From assembly GCF_900444995.1 (NCBI RefSeq), contig NZ_UAPQ01000007.1, positions 248,001-312,000 of the forward strand: 64,000 nucleotides of DNA, in the 5' to 3' direction. The translations under genes were made by a program, and so were the position numbers. Shown in pieces: positions 33,001 through 42,100 of this stretch; the first letter of the stretch is position 1, and every line of letters begins with the position of its first letter. The DNA comes from Actinomyces bovis (GTDB lineage: Bacteria; Actinomycetota; Actinomycetes; Actinomycetales; Actinomycetaceae). The notes under the pieces are model-generated. The model was given only the letters and a program-made list of their open reading frames with translations, searched no databases and was not told the origin of the DNA.

Positions 33001-35378
33001 TGGTCGCGGGTGATGCCCTGGGGCAGGAGGGAGACGGGCCAGGCTAGGGTGTGCTCGTCCACCCAGTAGGCACGCAGTTCACCGGTGCCGGGGGCCACGC
33101 CCTCCACACTGATGTCCAGCAGGTGGGTGGAGCGGTGGTAGGTGAAGGTGACGGTCTTACCTGCGGGCACGCTAAAGGTGTAGTTGGAGCCCTTTGGCTG
33201 GCCGCCGACGCCGTAGTTCTCGTCCCAGCTGCCGCCGTGGGTGACCTTCGCTTCGTAGGTGCCCTGGGTGAGGGCGGGCGAGGTGTAGGTCCAGGTGTCG
33301 GGGTCTCCGGGCACCTGGGTCATGCGGGTGGCGGCACAGCCGGGCTCCCAGTTGCCGCCATGGTTTTCCGTGTCAGGGCAGGAGGCCTGCGCCTGGAAGG
33401 TGCCCGCCAGGGTGATGATTTCCGTGGCCGGAGGCTCTGGGGTTGGCGACTGGGGCTCGTCTGGCAGATCAGCAGCACAAGGGCTGGTGGTGGAAGCGGT
33501 GGCGACGCCGTTCTTGACGCTTATGTAGCGGGCGGTGGCGGGCCAGGTGAAGTTACCGCCACCGCTGGCGTGGTACCAGTCAGCGTTCTCGCGGTTGAAC
33601 AGGCCGGTGACCACTTTGCCGTCGTTCTTAACGTCGGCGTAGAAGGAGCCGGTGCAGGCGGAGGCCGTCATGGCCTGACCCGGAGGGTTGGTCCAGGTGC
33701 CATCCACGGCGTAGTGGATATTGGCAGAACTCCAGTCGGTGCCTTCCAGGTAGACGCGCATGCTGCTGACGGGGGTGGGGTCCGCCGCCTTGAGCAGGGA
33801 GTTGGAGGCGACGTCAATGGCCACAGCGCCCTGCTTCGGGATGCTGAGCTTGGCTTTGCCGCCCTGGACCTCCACGGTGGTGCCCACACAGGCGTTGCCG
33901 CTGACCCCGCCGCTGACGACGTCGCAATAAGTGCCGTCGGGCAGGCCGGTGGACAGCTCCAGGTTGCGAGCCTGATCGTAGTTGTTCAGGGCGATGAAGC
34001 CGCGGTCACCACGGTTGAAGGCAACTAGGCGGTTGCCATCGTCGTACCAGTTGCGCAGGGGCGCACCGGCGACGGCGTTGCGGAAGCCGACCATGCCGGT
34101 GATCGGCCGCCAGGAGTGGACGCAGGTGAAGACGCCGTCGTTGTAGCCGACGCCGTCCTCAGTCTGGCAGCGAGGCGTAATGACCAGGCCCTGAGCGTCC
34201 TGGGGGGCACCCTTGTCCCGCTCAGCCTCCACGTCCTTGTTGAAGCGGTAGCCGGAGTAAACATTCACGTCCCCGTAGGGGTGGGCCAACATGAAGATAT
34301 TGCCCAGGGTGTAGACGTCATTCCAGTGGTAGGTCATGGTTGAGTTGTTGCGCTCAGTGTCCCAGTTGTCCACAAAGACGTGGGCTTGCTCAGAAGGCAA
34401 CAGGTCTGACCGGGTGGGCAGGTCTTTAAGGCTGGCTAGCTTGTCCGAGAAGGCCTGCTTTAAGTGACGCCCGTAGTCGAACTCGTCTACCTTGCCGATG
34501 CCGGTGTATTCCTTGTCGCTAACTGCTTCACCAGCGGAGCCAATGACCTCTTGCTGGATATACACGTCCTGCTTCTTGAGCTTGGCTTTGATGGCGGCCA
34601 TGTCCTCAACGGAGATGTGCTTGACGGCGTCGATGCGCAGGGCGTCTACGCCCAGGTCCGTCAGTCCGTTCAGGTAGTCGGCAATGCGCTGCCGCACCTT
34701 CTCCTTGCCGGTGTTCAGGTCTGCCAACCCGACTAGGTCGCACTCCTGGACCTTGGTCCGGTCGTGGTAGGCGTCGCCGATGTTCTGCTGGCAGCTGTGG
34801 AAGTCGTCAGCTTCCTCGTAGATGCCCGGGTAGCGGTGCCACTCATAGGGGGTGCCGAGGATGCCTTTGCCGCCACGGTTCTTATCCATGTCACGGCCGG
34901 TCATGTGGTTAATGACGGCGTCGGCCATGACCTTGACCCCGGCCTGGTGGCAGGTGTTGACCATGTCCTTGAACTCGGCCTCCGTGCCGAGCTTATTGCC
35001 GATCTTGTAGGAGACGGTCTGATAGCTGGTCCACCATTCAGAGCCGGTGATGTTCTCCTGGGGTGGGGAGACCTGCACGTAGGTGTAGCCAGCGGGGCCA
35101 AGCACCTTGGTGCACTGGGAAGCGACGTCCTTCCAGGGCCACTGGAAGAGGGTGGCGGTCACTTCTCCAGCGCGGGAAGTGACCGGAGTTGCCGGTGCCG
35201 CTGGAGCAGCTTGAGCCGCCAGTGCGGGGGCTGCGGCGGTGGCCTCCTGGGCCTGCGCTGCGGGGGCGACCGGGAGGGCCGCAGCACCCAGCAGGCCGAG
35301 CGAAAGGCTTAGGGCGCCAGTTAGGACGCGCCTGTACCTCCGGCCTCGGGATAAGGGAATGGGGGCAGGTAAGGGCAT
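30093..35378 (-). CDS. secreted amylopullulanase (alpha-amylase and pullulanase fused, ApuB-like)
   Basis: Two catalytic GH13 modules in one secreted chain of about 1761 aa. Signal peptide at residues 1-44 (Arg-rich start, hydrophobic core, AQA cut). Module one is an alpha-amylase (about 72-460) with VMADAVINHMTG, DALRIDAVKH (nucleophile near 275), QQEVIGSAG (acid/base near 304) and FVDNWDTER. Then follow a CBM25/26-like unit (about 535-640) and an X25-like starch-binding unit (about 650-760). Module two is a type I pullulanase with FNWGYDPYHW near 1128, VVLDQVYNHT near 1173, FRFDLMGHHS near 1243 and YGEGWNFGE near 1279. The last 110 residues hold two VGDWDG repeats, shared with the GH85 enzyme at 46.7 kb. 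Start ATG 35378 with AGGAGGAG. No sorting signal. Confidence 0.93.
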   Translation of the reverse strand: MPLPAPIPLSRGRRYRRVLTGALSLSLGLLGAAALPVAPAAQAQEATAAAPALAAQAAPAAPATPVTSRAGEVTATLFQWPWKDVASQCTKVLGPAGYTYVQVSPPQENITGSEWWTSYQTVSYKIGNKLGTEAEFKDMVNTCHQAGVKVMADAVINHMTGRDMDKNRGGKGILGTPYEWHRYPGIYEEADDFHSCQQNIGDAYHDRTKVQECDLVGLADLNTGKEKVRQRIADYLNGLTDLGVDALRIDAVKHISVEDMAAIKAKLKKQDVYIQQEVIGSAGEAVSDKEYTGIGKVDEFDYGRHLKQAFSDKLASLKDLPTRSDLLPSEQAHVFVDNWDTERNNSTMTYHWNDVYTLGNIFMLAHPYGDVNVYSGYRFNKDVEAERDKGAPQDAQGLVITPRCQTEDGVGYNDGVFTCVHSWRPITGMVGFRNAVAGAPLRNWYDDGNRLVAFNRGDRGFIALNNYDQARNLELSTGLPDGTYCDVVSGGVSGNACVGTTVEVQGGKAKLSIPKQGAVAIDVASNSLLKAADPTPVSSMRVYLEGTDWSSANIHYAVDGTWTNPPGQAMTASACTGSFYADVKNDGKVVTGLFNRENADWYHASGGGNFTWPATARYISVKNGVATASTTSPCAADLPDEPQSPTPEPPATEIITLAGTFQAQASCPDTENHGGNWEPGCAATRMTQVPGDPDTWTYTSPALTQGTYEAKVTHGGSWDENYGVGGQPKGSNYTFSVPAGKTVTFTYHRSTHLLDISVEGVAPGTGELRAYWVDEHTLAWPVSLLPQGITRDQAVAAGNAGLSYQLLSSADASTTLAAGQAAGQFTRIDLTVTGDLPAETTNARPNLRGYIALSTGSALERAAVEKALASQLTVAQVKDSKVTAATGVQVAPVLDALYAKEAAKAPKGVSFTGGSPAFALWAPTAQAVSLLSWGPDGAGEPTVQTAARQADGRWTVANTDGAIAAGSQYQWRVKVYAPTTGKIESNDVTDPYSVALTLDSKRSVAVDLSSAELAPQQWKSARGPAIRNDSARSIYELHVRDFSIADQTVPEAERGTYKAFTHADSAGMKHLRQLAEAGMNTIHLLPVNDIASIPENRADQQNPQVPQAGPADEAQQAAVTAVDTKDGFNWGYDPYHWMAPEGSYATAANQEGGKRSYEMREMVGALHATGYQVVLDQVYNHTFAAGQDDKSVLDRVVPSYYQRLNANGGVETSTCCSNTATENAMTEQLMIDSVLWWAKQYKIDGFRFDLMGHHSADTMKRLRTALDGLTPEQDGVDGKAIYLYGEGWNFGEVKDNALFTQATQGQLDGTGIGSFNDRLRDGVHKGLLAGKPQDVNSKELIEVGLTGNLKDYQFTDGAHHWTGGDVSYGSGKAGYASQPQESVNYVDAHDKETLFDMAVRHLPVDTPMDQRIRLNTLSLATTALGQSPSFWHAGTDILRSKSLDVDSYNSGDWFNSIDWSLQDNGFGKGLPVAGKNQKDHWDAQRTLLANPALKPNSEQIKQAHAQALDLLKVRSSTPLLTLGTAELVKEKVSFVNPGQSQASPGVITMLVDDTKGADVDKATKRVVVVLNLNDQQVTQKVAGTEGGAFALHAVQAGGADEVVKGSGFEAASGAFTVPARTAAVFVEKQAPEQIQPDGAKPAYVSAVETGKTGTLLVGDWDGDGDVNWAVRVGTRVVFYTENRVDAPVYASISIGRATDEVLVGDWDGNGKDTLALRRSTTVLKQLRLTSAATEPVKVPGITATAKLAVKDGRPDQIVLAE

Positions 35379-35433
35379 AACTCCTCCTAGGAACTTCTTT
35401 GTTCGATCCCGTCCAAGTAACGGACTTGCTACG

Positions 35434-35471
35434 AATGTAATCCTTTGCAGGCATTTCTGCAAGATTTTGCA
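35434..35471 (-). promoter_or_regulatory. promoter with three phased TGCA motifs upstream of the amylopullulanase gene
   Basis: TGCA occurs at 35446-35449, 35458-35461 and 35468-35471, spaced 12 and 10 bp. On the minus strand TTGCAG (-35) is followed after 17 bp by TACATT (-10, 35434-35439), so the motifs overlap the promoter. The same pattern lies upstream of the alpha-amylase gene. A MalR/LacI-type maltose regulator is the likely ligand (inference). Confidence 0.6.
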
Positions 35472-35496
35472 AGGCGGGCACTAGCCCCCGAGGAGC

Positions 35497-38400
35497 TCAG
35501 GCACGACGTCGCCTAGCCAGCAGCATTCCAGCGACCACCAGGCCGCCAGCCACCGTCAGCAGGCCGACGACGTTGGCGCCGGTAACCGACAAGCCCTGCG
35601 GACGCTGCGGCTTCTGCCCCGGCGTCGCCAAGGCAGTGGCTGGCGCCAGCGGCGTCGCAGTTGCCTCCGCAGTCGCCTCGGAGCTAGGCGTCGGCTTCAG
35701 CTCCGGGGACTGACTGGGCTTTGGCTCCAGCGGCGTTTCCTGCGGGCTGGGCTCGGCGGTAGCCGCCGTCGCGCTGGGCTGCGGCTCCGGCTGATCCCCA
35801 GCAGCCTCAATCCAGACCAGGTGCGTACGGGCGTCGTAGACAAAGGTGATCTTCCCGCCCTTGGACTCGTAGCGGATATTGTCTCCGCCAGCGACGCCGT
35901 TAGCGCCGTAGTTCTCATCCCAGGAGCCGCCAATCGCCACCTTGTAGTCCCACTCGCCAGCGGGGATTTCAAAGGTGCCGCGGTACAGCTTGGTCTGCGG
36001 GTCCTGGGTGAGGCGAGCCTGCTTGCAGTCGGGGGCCCAGTCGGTGGGGCAACCCATCTCCGTGTTGTGAGTACCCGGGAGGGTTACCTCCAGGCCGTCG
36101 ATCGGACCAGCGGGCGGCGGTGGCGGAACCTCACCGGTTAAATCCGCCCCAACGACGGCGGTCGTGGAGACGGCGGCCTTATTGCCCGCCGCATCAGTGG
36201 TGACGGCGCGCAGCTCAAGCACCGTGCCCGCGGGGAGGGCGGAGACATCCGCAAAGACGCGCGGGGTGTCATCCTCAGCAGTGCCCACCGTGGTCCATTC
36301 GGTGGTGCCCACGGGCCGGTAGGAGAAGGTCGTCTCCGCCCAGCGGTGAGCGGTGGTGGTGGCAGTGATCTCTGCGGTGGGGCCGAAGAGGTTGGCTCCC
36401 GCCTGGGTAGTGAAGGCAACCTCGGGGCTGCCGGAGGCCACTTGGCGGTCGGCTTTCAAGACCACGGCGGACAGGGCCGGGACCGTGAGGGTCACCGAGC
36501 CGGCGGCGTCGGCGGTCACGGTCTTGGGCGTGCCGTACAGGGCGGTGTAGGTGGCACCTGGAGTGAGCGTGTTGAAGGTGGCGGTGGCATCCGCAGTGGC
36601 GTTGTTCAGTGCCACCAGGTGCTCAATCTTCTCGGTGCGGTCCACGCGAGCGAAGGCGTATAGGCCAGCGTCGTCGTGAGCGTAAAGCTCCACCTGGCTG
36701 CCGGAGGCCAGAGCCTTGTGTTCAGCGCGAAGCTTGGCCAAGCCAGCGATGTGCTGGTACAGCGGGGTGGTGGTGGAGTAGTGCTCCCCCGCCCCAGCGG
36801 TGCCGCCGTCAACCAGGGGCTGGTTGGCGTAGGCGCCCACCTGGGTGGGGAACATGTCTTGGCGGGCGGCCTTGTCACCGCCGGTGCCCGCAAAGCCCTG
36901 CTCGTCGCCGTAGTAGACCACCGGCTGTCCGCGGGTGAGGTACATAAGCGAGTGCGCCAGCTGATCGCGCTGGAGAGTCTCGGCTGAACCGGTGCCGCCC
37001 GCCAGCAGGTAGCCGATGCGGCCCATGTCGTGGTTGCCCAGGAAGGTGGGCTGGCCGTGCACGGAGGAGTGCGTGGTGGTGTAGTAGTCGTCCGAGTTGA
37101 AGAGCTTGCTCAGGTTGTTGGTGGCGCGACCCTTCGCGAAGCCCAGGGCGCTGGCTTGGAAAGCGAAGTCCAAGGTGGCGTCCATGCCGGTGCGGCGCGG
37201 GTAGGGGCTGGTCTTGGTGGCGTCAGCGTCGTAAACCTCACCGAAGGTGAAGAAATTCGGGTTGGTGCTGGCGGCGTGGGCGTCGATGGCGGCGGTCCAC
37301 TTCTGCCAGAACTCAAAGTTCACGTGCTTAGCGGTGTCGATGCGGAAGCCGTCCACCCCAAAGTCCATCCAGGTCTTGTAAACCTCTTCAAAAGTCTTCT
37401 CCACCTTGGGGTTTTCGGTCATGAGGTCATCCAGGCCCACAAAGTCACCCATGGTCACAGACTCGCCGGCCCAGGTGGAGTCGCCACGGTTGTGGTACAG
37501 GGTGACGTCGTTGAGTGCCTCAGGAATGACCTTGCCCCGACGCACCGGGGTGTAGGGGAAGGAGGTGGCGGCGTCCAGGGTGGGGAAAGCGTCGGTGTTG
37601 GCCACCGCAGAGATGTCCACCGGCTTGCCGGCGGCGTCCTTATAGGGCTTGGTGGCGGTGTCTACGTAGGTGTAGGTCTTCTCCTGGTAGTCGATCAGAT
37701 CTGCCGTGTGGTTGGTGACAATGTCCAGGTAGAGCCGCATGCCGCGAGCGTGCAGGGCGTCGCGCAGCTCAGCCAGGGCGGCATTACCGCCCAGGTGCGG
37801 GTCAATGCTGGTGAAGTCCGTGATCCAGTAGCCGTGGTAGCCAGCGGACTGGTTGGCGCCCTCGCCTTGCACGGGCTGGTTGGTGAAGGAGGGGGTGAGC
37901 CAGACGGCGGTGGTGCCCAAGGACTGGATGTAGTCCAGTTTGCTTAGCAGGCCGCGCAGGTCACCGCCGTGGTAGTAGCCCTCGTTGCTGGGGTCGAATC
38001 CGGTCACAGAGGCGTCGCCCGTGAGCCCACCCTTGTCATTGGAGGGGTCACCGTTGGCAAAGCGGTCTGTGAGCACGAAGTAGAAGTGCTCCCCCATGCC
38101 CTGGCGGATGGGGGCGGCGGCCAGGGCAGCGTCGGCGGCGGTGTAGGCGCCGGTGAGTTCAGCGGCGCGCACACCTAGGCGGTGGTTGGTTTTGTTCCAG
38201 GTGAAGGTGAGCTTGGCTGGGCCTGCCAGGGTCAGGGGGATATTGTCCCCGCCAGCAGCACCGTTCTTGCCGTAGGACAGGTCCCAGGTGCCATTGAGGG
38301 CCACCTTGATTTCGTAGGAGCCAGCGGGGATGGTGGCGGTGTAGCTGTAGACGCCGTCGCCGTCAGGATCGGTCATGGCGGTGCTGGTGCAGGCGGGGGC

Positions 38401-38598
38401 CCAATCAGCCTCGCAGCCCAGCTCGTTTTGCAGGCTGCCGACCAGCGCCACGGAGGTGGGAGTTTCCTCAGCGACGGCGGTGGTAGCGGCCGCACCGGTG
38501 AGTGCCAGGGCGGCGGTGCCCAGCAGGGCGCTGAAGCGGGTCAGGCGGCTGTGGCGCCTCTCCCGGCGCCAGACCGCAGGTGCTTGCATGTGTTTCAT
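35497..38598 (-). CDS. secreted, surface-anchored alpha-amylase (GH13) with two X25 starch-binding units
   Basis: Endo-acting starch hydrolase outside the cell. A signal peptide (Arg-rich start, cleavage near AVAEE) is followed by an X25-like module (about 35-140; ELGCEADWAPAC, DLSYGKNGAAGGDN). The GH13 barrel has LYLDIVTNHTADL, DGFRIDTAKH (nucleophile near 415), FTFGEVYDAD (acid/base near 450) and FLGNHDMGR near 520. After a beta domain comes a second X25 unit (about 839-933; EMGCPTDWAPDC, DENYGANGVAGGDN), a Pro/Thr/Ser-rich wall spacer and the sorting end LSVTG, membrane helix and RRRRA. Start ATG 38598 (MKHMQAP), about 1033 aa. The frame extends to 38652 without a ribosome site. Confidence 0.93.
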   Translation of the reverse strand: MKHMQAPAVWRRERRHSRLTRFSALLGTAALALTGAAATTAVAEETPTSVALVGSLQNELGCEADWAPACTSTAMTDPDGDGVYSYTATIPAGSYEIKVALNGTWDLSYGKNGAAGGDNIPLTLAGPAKLTFTWNKTNHRLGVRAAELTGAYTAADAALAAAPIRQGMGEHFYFVLTDRFANGDPSNDKGGLTGDASVTGFDPSNEGYYHGGDLRGLLSKLDYIQSLGTTAVWLTPSFTNQPVQGEGANQSAGYHGYWITDFTSIDPHLGGNAALAELRDALHARGMRLYLDIVTNHTADLIDYQEKTYTYVDTATKPYKDAAGKPVDISAVANTDAFPTLDAATSFPYTPVRRGKVIPEALNDVTLYHNRGDSTWAGESVTMGDFVGLDDLMTENPKVEKTFEEVYKTWMDFGVDGFRIDTAKHVNFEFWQKWTAAIDAHAASTNPNFFTFGEVYDADATKTSPYPRRTGMDATLDFAFQASALGFAKGRATNNLSKLFNSDDYYTTTHSSVHGQPTFLGNHDMGRIGYLLAGGTGSAETLQRDQLAHSLMYLTRGQPVVYYGDEQGFAGTGGDKAARQDMFPTQVGAYANQPLVDGGTAGAGEHYSTTTPLYQHIAGLAKLRAEHKALASGSQVELYAHDDAGLYAFARVDRTEKIEHLVALNNATADATATFNTLTPGATYTALYGTPKTVTADAAGSVTLTVPALSAVVLKADRQVASGSPEVAFTTQAGANLFGPTAEITATTTAHRWAETTFSYRPVGTTEWTTVGTAEDDTPRVFADVSALPAGTVLELRAVTTDAAGNKAAVSTTAVVGADLTGEVPPPPPAGPIDGLEVTLPGTHNTEMGCPTDWAPDCKQARLTQDPQTKLYRGTFEIPAGEWDYKVAIGGSWDENYGANGVAGGDNIRYESKGGKITFVYDARTHLVWIEAAGDQPEPQPSATAATAEPSPQETPLEPKPSQSPELKPTPSSEATAEATATPLAPATALATPGQKPQRPQGLSVTGANVVGLLTVAGGLVVAGMLLARRRRA

Positions 38599-38717
38599 AT
38601 GCCTTATGACTCCTTTGTCATTGCGTGGAAACTCCACAGGACGCGCATCCACTTAAGGGAAATGGCAGGGCGGCCAGCAGTGTGGGTTTGCTTGAGGCTA
38701 CGGCGGCACGGTAGATA

Positions 38718-38741
38718 TTGCAAGGGTTTGCAGCTCTTGCA
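38718..38741 (-). promoter_or_regulatory. three phased TGCA motifs upstream of the alpha-amylase gene
   Basis: TGCA at 38719-38722, 38729-38732 and 38738-38741, spaced 10 and 9 bp, about 120 bp before the ATG. On the minus strand TTGCAA can serve as -35, though no good -10 follows. Matches the arrangement at 35446-35471. Confidence 0.5.
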
Positions 38742-38800
38742 CGCTGGGGCTGGTGAACTTCCGGGTGCAGACAGAAGCAGGCAAGCTGGCCGCTGCGCAA

Positions 38801-38848
38801 AATGGAAAACGCCCCGCTTCCGACTGTTACAGCCGATAGCGAGGCGTT
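38801..38848 (-). terminator. terminator of tRNA-Arg(ACG)
   Basis: On the minus strand AACGCCTCGC pairs with GCGGGGCGTT and an inner CGGCTG pairs with CAGTCG, followed by TTTTCCATTTT. It begins at the tRNA CCA end. Confidence 0.75.
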
Positions 38849-38923
38849 GGTGCGCCAGAAGGGACTCGAACCCCCAACCTTCTGATCCGTAGTCAGATGC
38901 TCTATCCATTGAGCTACTGGCGC
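38848..38923 (-). tRNA. tRNA-Arg(ACG)
   Basis: Cloverleaf with acceptor GCGCCAG/CTGGCGC, D-arm AGCTCAATGGATAGAGCA, anticodon loop CTACGGA (ACG, the TadA substrate) and T-arm GGGGGTTCGAGTCCCTT. CCA is encoded. Confidence 0.97.
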
Positions 38924-39028
38924 ATGTCGTTTCCGACGGATGGAACTTTACCCGCGCACCTGATGACAGCCAAACCGCCGAGCCGTGAAGCGCGGCACAC
39001 CAGAAGCAGCATACATCTGCAAAAGCTA

Positions 39029-39073
39029 ATGAGCTTGGGCCCTAGGAACCAGGTTCCTAGGGCCCAAGCTCAT
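39029..39073. terminator. 45-bp near-perfect palindrome after the subtilase gene
   Basis: Arms ATGAGCTTGGGCCCTAGGAACC without its last two bases (39029-39048, plus CC) and its exact reverse complement (39052-39073) give 22 paired bases around a single central A. On the minus strand it is followed after 5 nt by TTTT, so it can terminate the subtilase transcript 35 bp past its stop. Confidence 0.8.
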
Positions 39074-39107
39074 AGCAGCGGCTCAGACGCCGCATATATC
39101 TCCGGGA

Positions 39108-42100
39108 TCAGGCCTCGGCGTGACGACGGCGGTACATCACGACTGCTCCCGTAGCCAGCAGGCCACCGGCCAGAAGCACCAAGGTGAAGGAGACACCGGT
39201 GACGGACAGGGACTTCCGGTTGTTCTTACCGGGGGTGTTCTTGCCCTCTTCAGCGCTCTTTGAGTCCCCCGGCGCAGGAGTCAGCGGCGTCGGCGAAGCC
39301 TCCGGTGCCGGCGAGGTCTCCGGTGCCGGAGAAGCCTCCGGCGTCGGAGCGACGCTGCCGCTACCGGCGGCCACGCGGATCTCCCCCACGACCGTATTCG
39401 CGGAGTCCTTCTGCGTGTTCGACGCGGTCACTCGCACGTAGCGTGCGTTGACACCCGCCGGGGCTTTCAAAATGGCCTGCTCGTGGTTCTCGGGCTTGTC
39501 CCAGGCCAGCTCAGCGAACTGAGTCCAGTTCTGCCCATCAACAGACCACTCGCCAAGGACCTTGGTGAAGACCTTGCTGTCCACCACCTGCTCCGGCGTG
39601 ACTGCCACCTGCTTCAGCTCGCGGGTCTGACCCAAGTCCACAACCCAGCTGTTCTGGCCCTTAGCGGCCTCGGCAGCGGTAAAGGCGTCGTCGTCTAGGA
39701 CGGCCTTATCTGCGTCGGTGCCACCAACCAGGCTGAGCTCACTCTGGGGCAGGTAGCCGTCAGTTGCCCAGTCGACAGAGAGTGCAGGGCTGGTCCAGGC
39801 CTGCCAGTCGGCGACCTCCTTGCCGTCCTCCCCCACGGGGAGCATGTGCAAAACCACTTTGTACTTGCCGTTGGGCACCTGGTGACGTCGGTAGTCGGTC
39901 CCTACGTAGGAGCCGTCCCAGCGGAAAGCAGAAGGCGTAGAGCGCGGGTAGATGCTCAGATCGAATTTGCCCAAAGTGGGGCGCAGCGGGTCTGAAATGA
40001 TCTGTCCCTTGTTGATCTGGTCGGCAATCTTCTGCAAACCGTCGTCAGCCAGCACCTGTGCCAGCGACATGCCCAGCGGCTGGTCTTGCCCCTCGGGGAT
40101 GACATCCGCCACCACCTTCGTCACCGGAATGTCCAGCATGAAGAGCATATAAGCGGAGTCGTTGTACATGCCGTTAGGCGCCGCAGGGCTCTTGCCAAAG
40201 ATGTAGCTCCCCGGCTCGACCGGCTCCTTAGTGGTGTTGAGAATCTTGGGCTCGTTGCCGTTGAGCAAGTCCGTCTTGGCCATGTCCCCACCAACCCCGG
40301 AGAAGGGCAGGTGGATGCTGGTGCCATCAGACTTGGTGAAGACAATGAAGCCACCGTAGAAGTCGCCGTCCTTGATCTTGCTCGGGGGCGTGATCTTGAT
40401 TTCCAGGGTCGTGGACTGGCCGGCGCCGATAGTGACGGATTTGCCGTCAGTAGAGACGCCGATCTCCCCAGCCGCAGCTACCTGCGGGCTGCCGGAGGGG
40501 CCGGTAATGGTCTGGGAGTCCCGGTGTCCCAGGGTGTAGGTGACCGACGCAGAGCCGTGGTTGGTCAGCTTCACCTGCTGGGTTAGACCTGCGACGTCCG
40601 CAGACTGCCCCAGGTTCAGCACGGAGGGTGCAATCTCCACAGTGGCGTCAATGGCGGCCTTCGCGTCAATCAGACCAGCGCCCTGCAGCGCCATGGCCTC
40701 CAGGCTGTCTGAGCCGTCGCGCGCCTTAACTGGCTTAGCGGTGGACTGCAGACGCCAGGTCACCTGCCTGGTCCGCTCCAGGCCAGAAGCCTGAAGGATC
40801 TCCGGGTGCGACTCCAGCAGCATGGCGATGACACCAGCGGTGTAAGGCGCAGACATCGAGGTACCGGAGTTGTTCTTGTATCCGCTGTCCTCCAGGGGCC
40901 AGGTGGACCAGATGCCACCACCGGGGGCGGCGATCTCCGGCTTGAGTTCCAGCTCGGAGTTCAGACCCCAAGAGGAGAACTCCGAGAGCTTTCCTGCAGC
41001 CTTCCACTTGAAGTCCGCGTGGTCCCGCGGGAAGGAGATCGTGGTTGCCGCGTCTGCCTTCAGCGCCTTACGCAGATCGTCGCCGCCTTCGCGAGTAATG
41101 CTCACGAGCGGAATCGAGACCGGAGCCTTGGTGTCCGGGTTCGCGGCGTTCAGCAGTTCGAGGCCATCAGTCGAGTTGTCAACGACTAGGAGAGTGGCGC
41201 CGCCAGCTTCAGCGTTCGTAGCCTTCTTGTGGACGTCACAGCCGCCACGCCTGGCCAGCACCGCCTTGCCCTTGAAGGTATCCTTAGCCGGCGCGGAGCA
41301 GAGCAGAGCCGGGTCGGAGTCAGCGAGCTTGTCCTGGTCTGCGCCTGCGGGGAGCGGGCCAGCCTCGGCTACCTGCCAGGTCTCGCCCTTACCGCGGAGG
41401 ATTACGCCGGTGGTGCCAACACCTAGGGCATAAGCCAGGCGTGCGTCAGCCTTGGTGGAGATAGCGAGGTAGAAATCCGTGAAGGCGCTGTTGTTGACGC
41501 TGCCGGAAGAGATCACCGGAGAGCCGGAAGAAGGGCCGCCCATGGTCCAACGACCGCCACTGCCCGGAATATCCGGGTCGCCAGCACCGAAGTTGCCCTG
41601 CGCGGCGGAGACGATTACGCCTCGCTCCGCCAGCGTGGTGGCAGCCACCGCTGTGGGGTAGCCGGTGAAGACGATGTAGTCCGTGCCGAGCGAGAGGTTG
41701 ACGACGTCGACCTTGTCCTCGTAGGCCCGCTGCATTGCCTCAGCGATGATCTCCGAGGAGGTTCCGCTCTGGCAGCCGAAGACTCGGTAGGCCCGGATGG
41801 TGGCATCCGGGGCAGCGCCCGTGATGCCGTCAGTCGCATTGGCAGGCTTCTTACCGGCCGCGATGCCGGCCACGTGGGTGCCGTGGCCGCCACAGTCGTC
41901 GGGTAGGGCGTCAGCTTTCGGCATGGTGTCCGAGTCACTGGTGTAGTCGTCACCCACCAGGTCGTAACCGCCCACCACCTTGCTGTTGGGGAAGCGCGGG
42001 GAGCCACCAGCCTTGCGCTCAGCCTCAGTGGTGGCCTAGCCGGTGCCGCCCAGGTCCGGGTGGTCGTAGTCGACACCGCTGTCGATAATGCCGATCGTGA

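Noticed and set aside
31617-34028. Long plus-strand open frames opposite the amylopullulanase
   Set aside because: Gly/Val-rich shadows of a gene with clear domains; no ribosome sites or motifs.
36138-41978. Genome-wide reassignment of TAG as a sense codon
   Set aside because: TAG is the natural stop of the genes ending at 12240, 15713 and 60897, where the protein ends at family length or before clear intergenic sequence.
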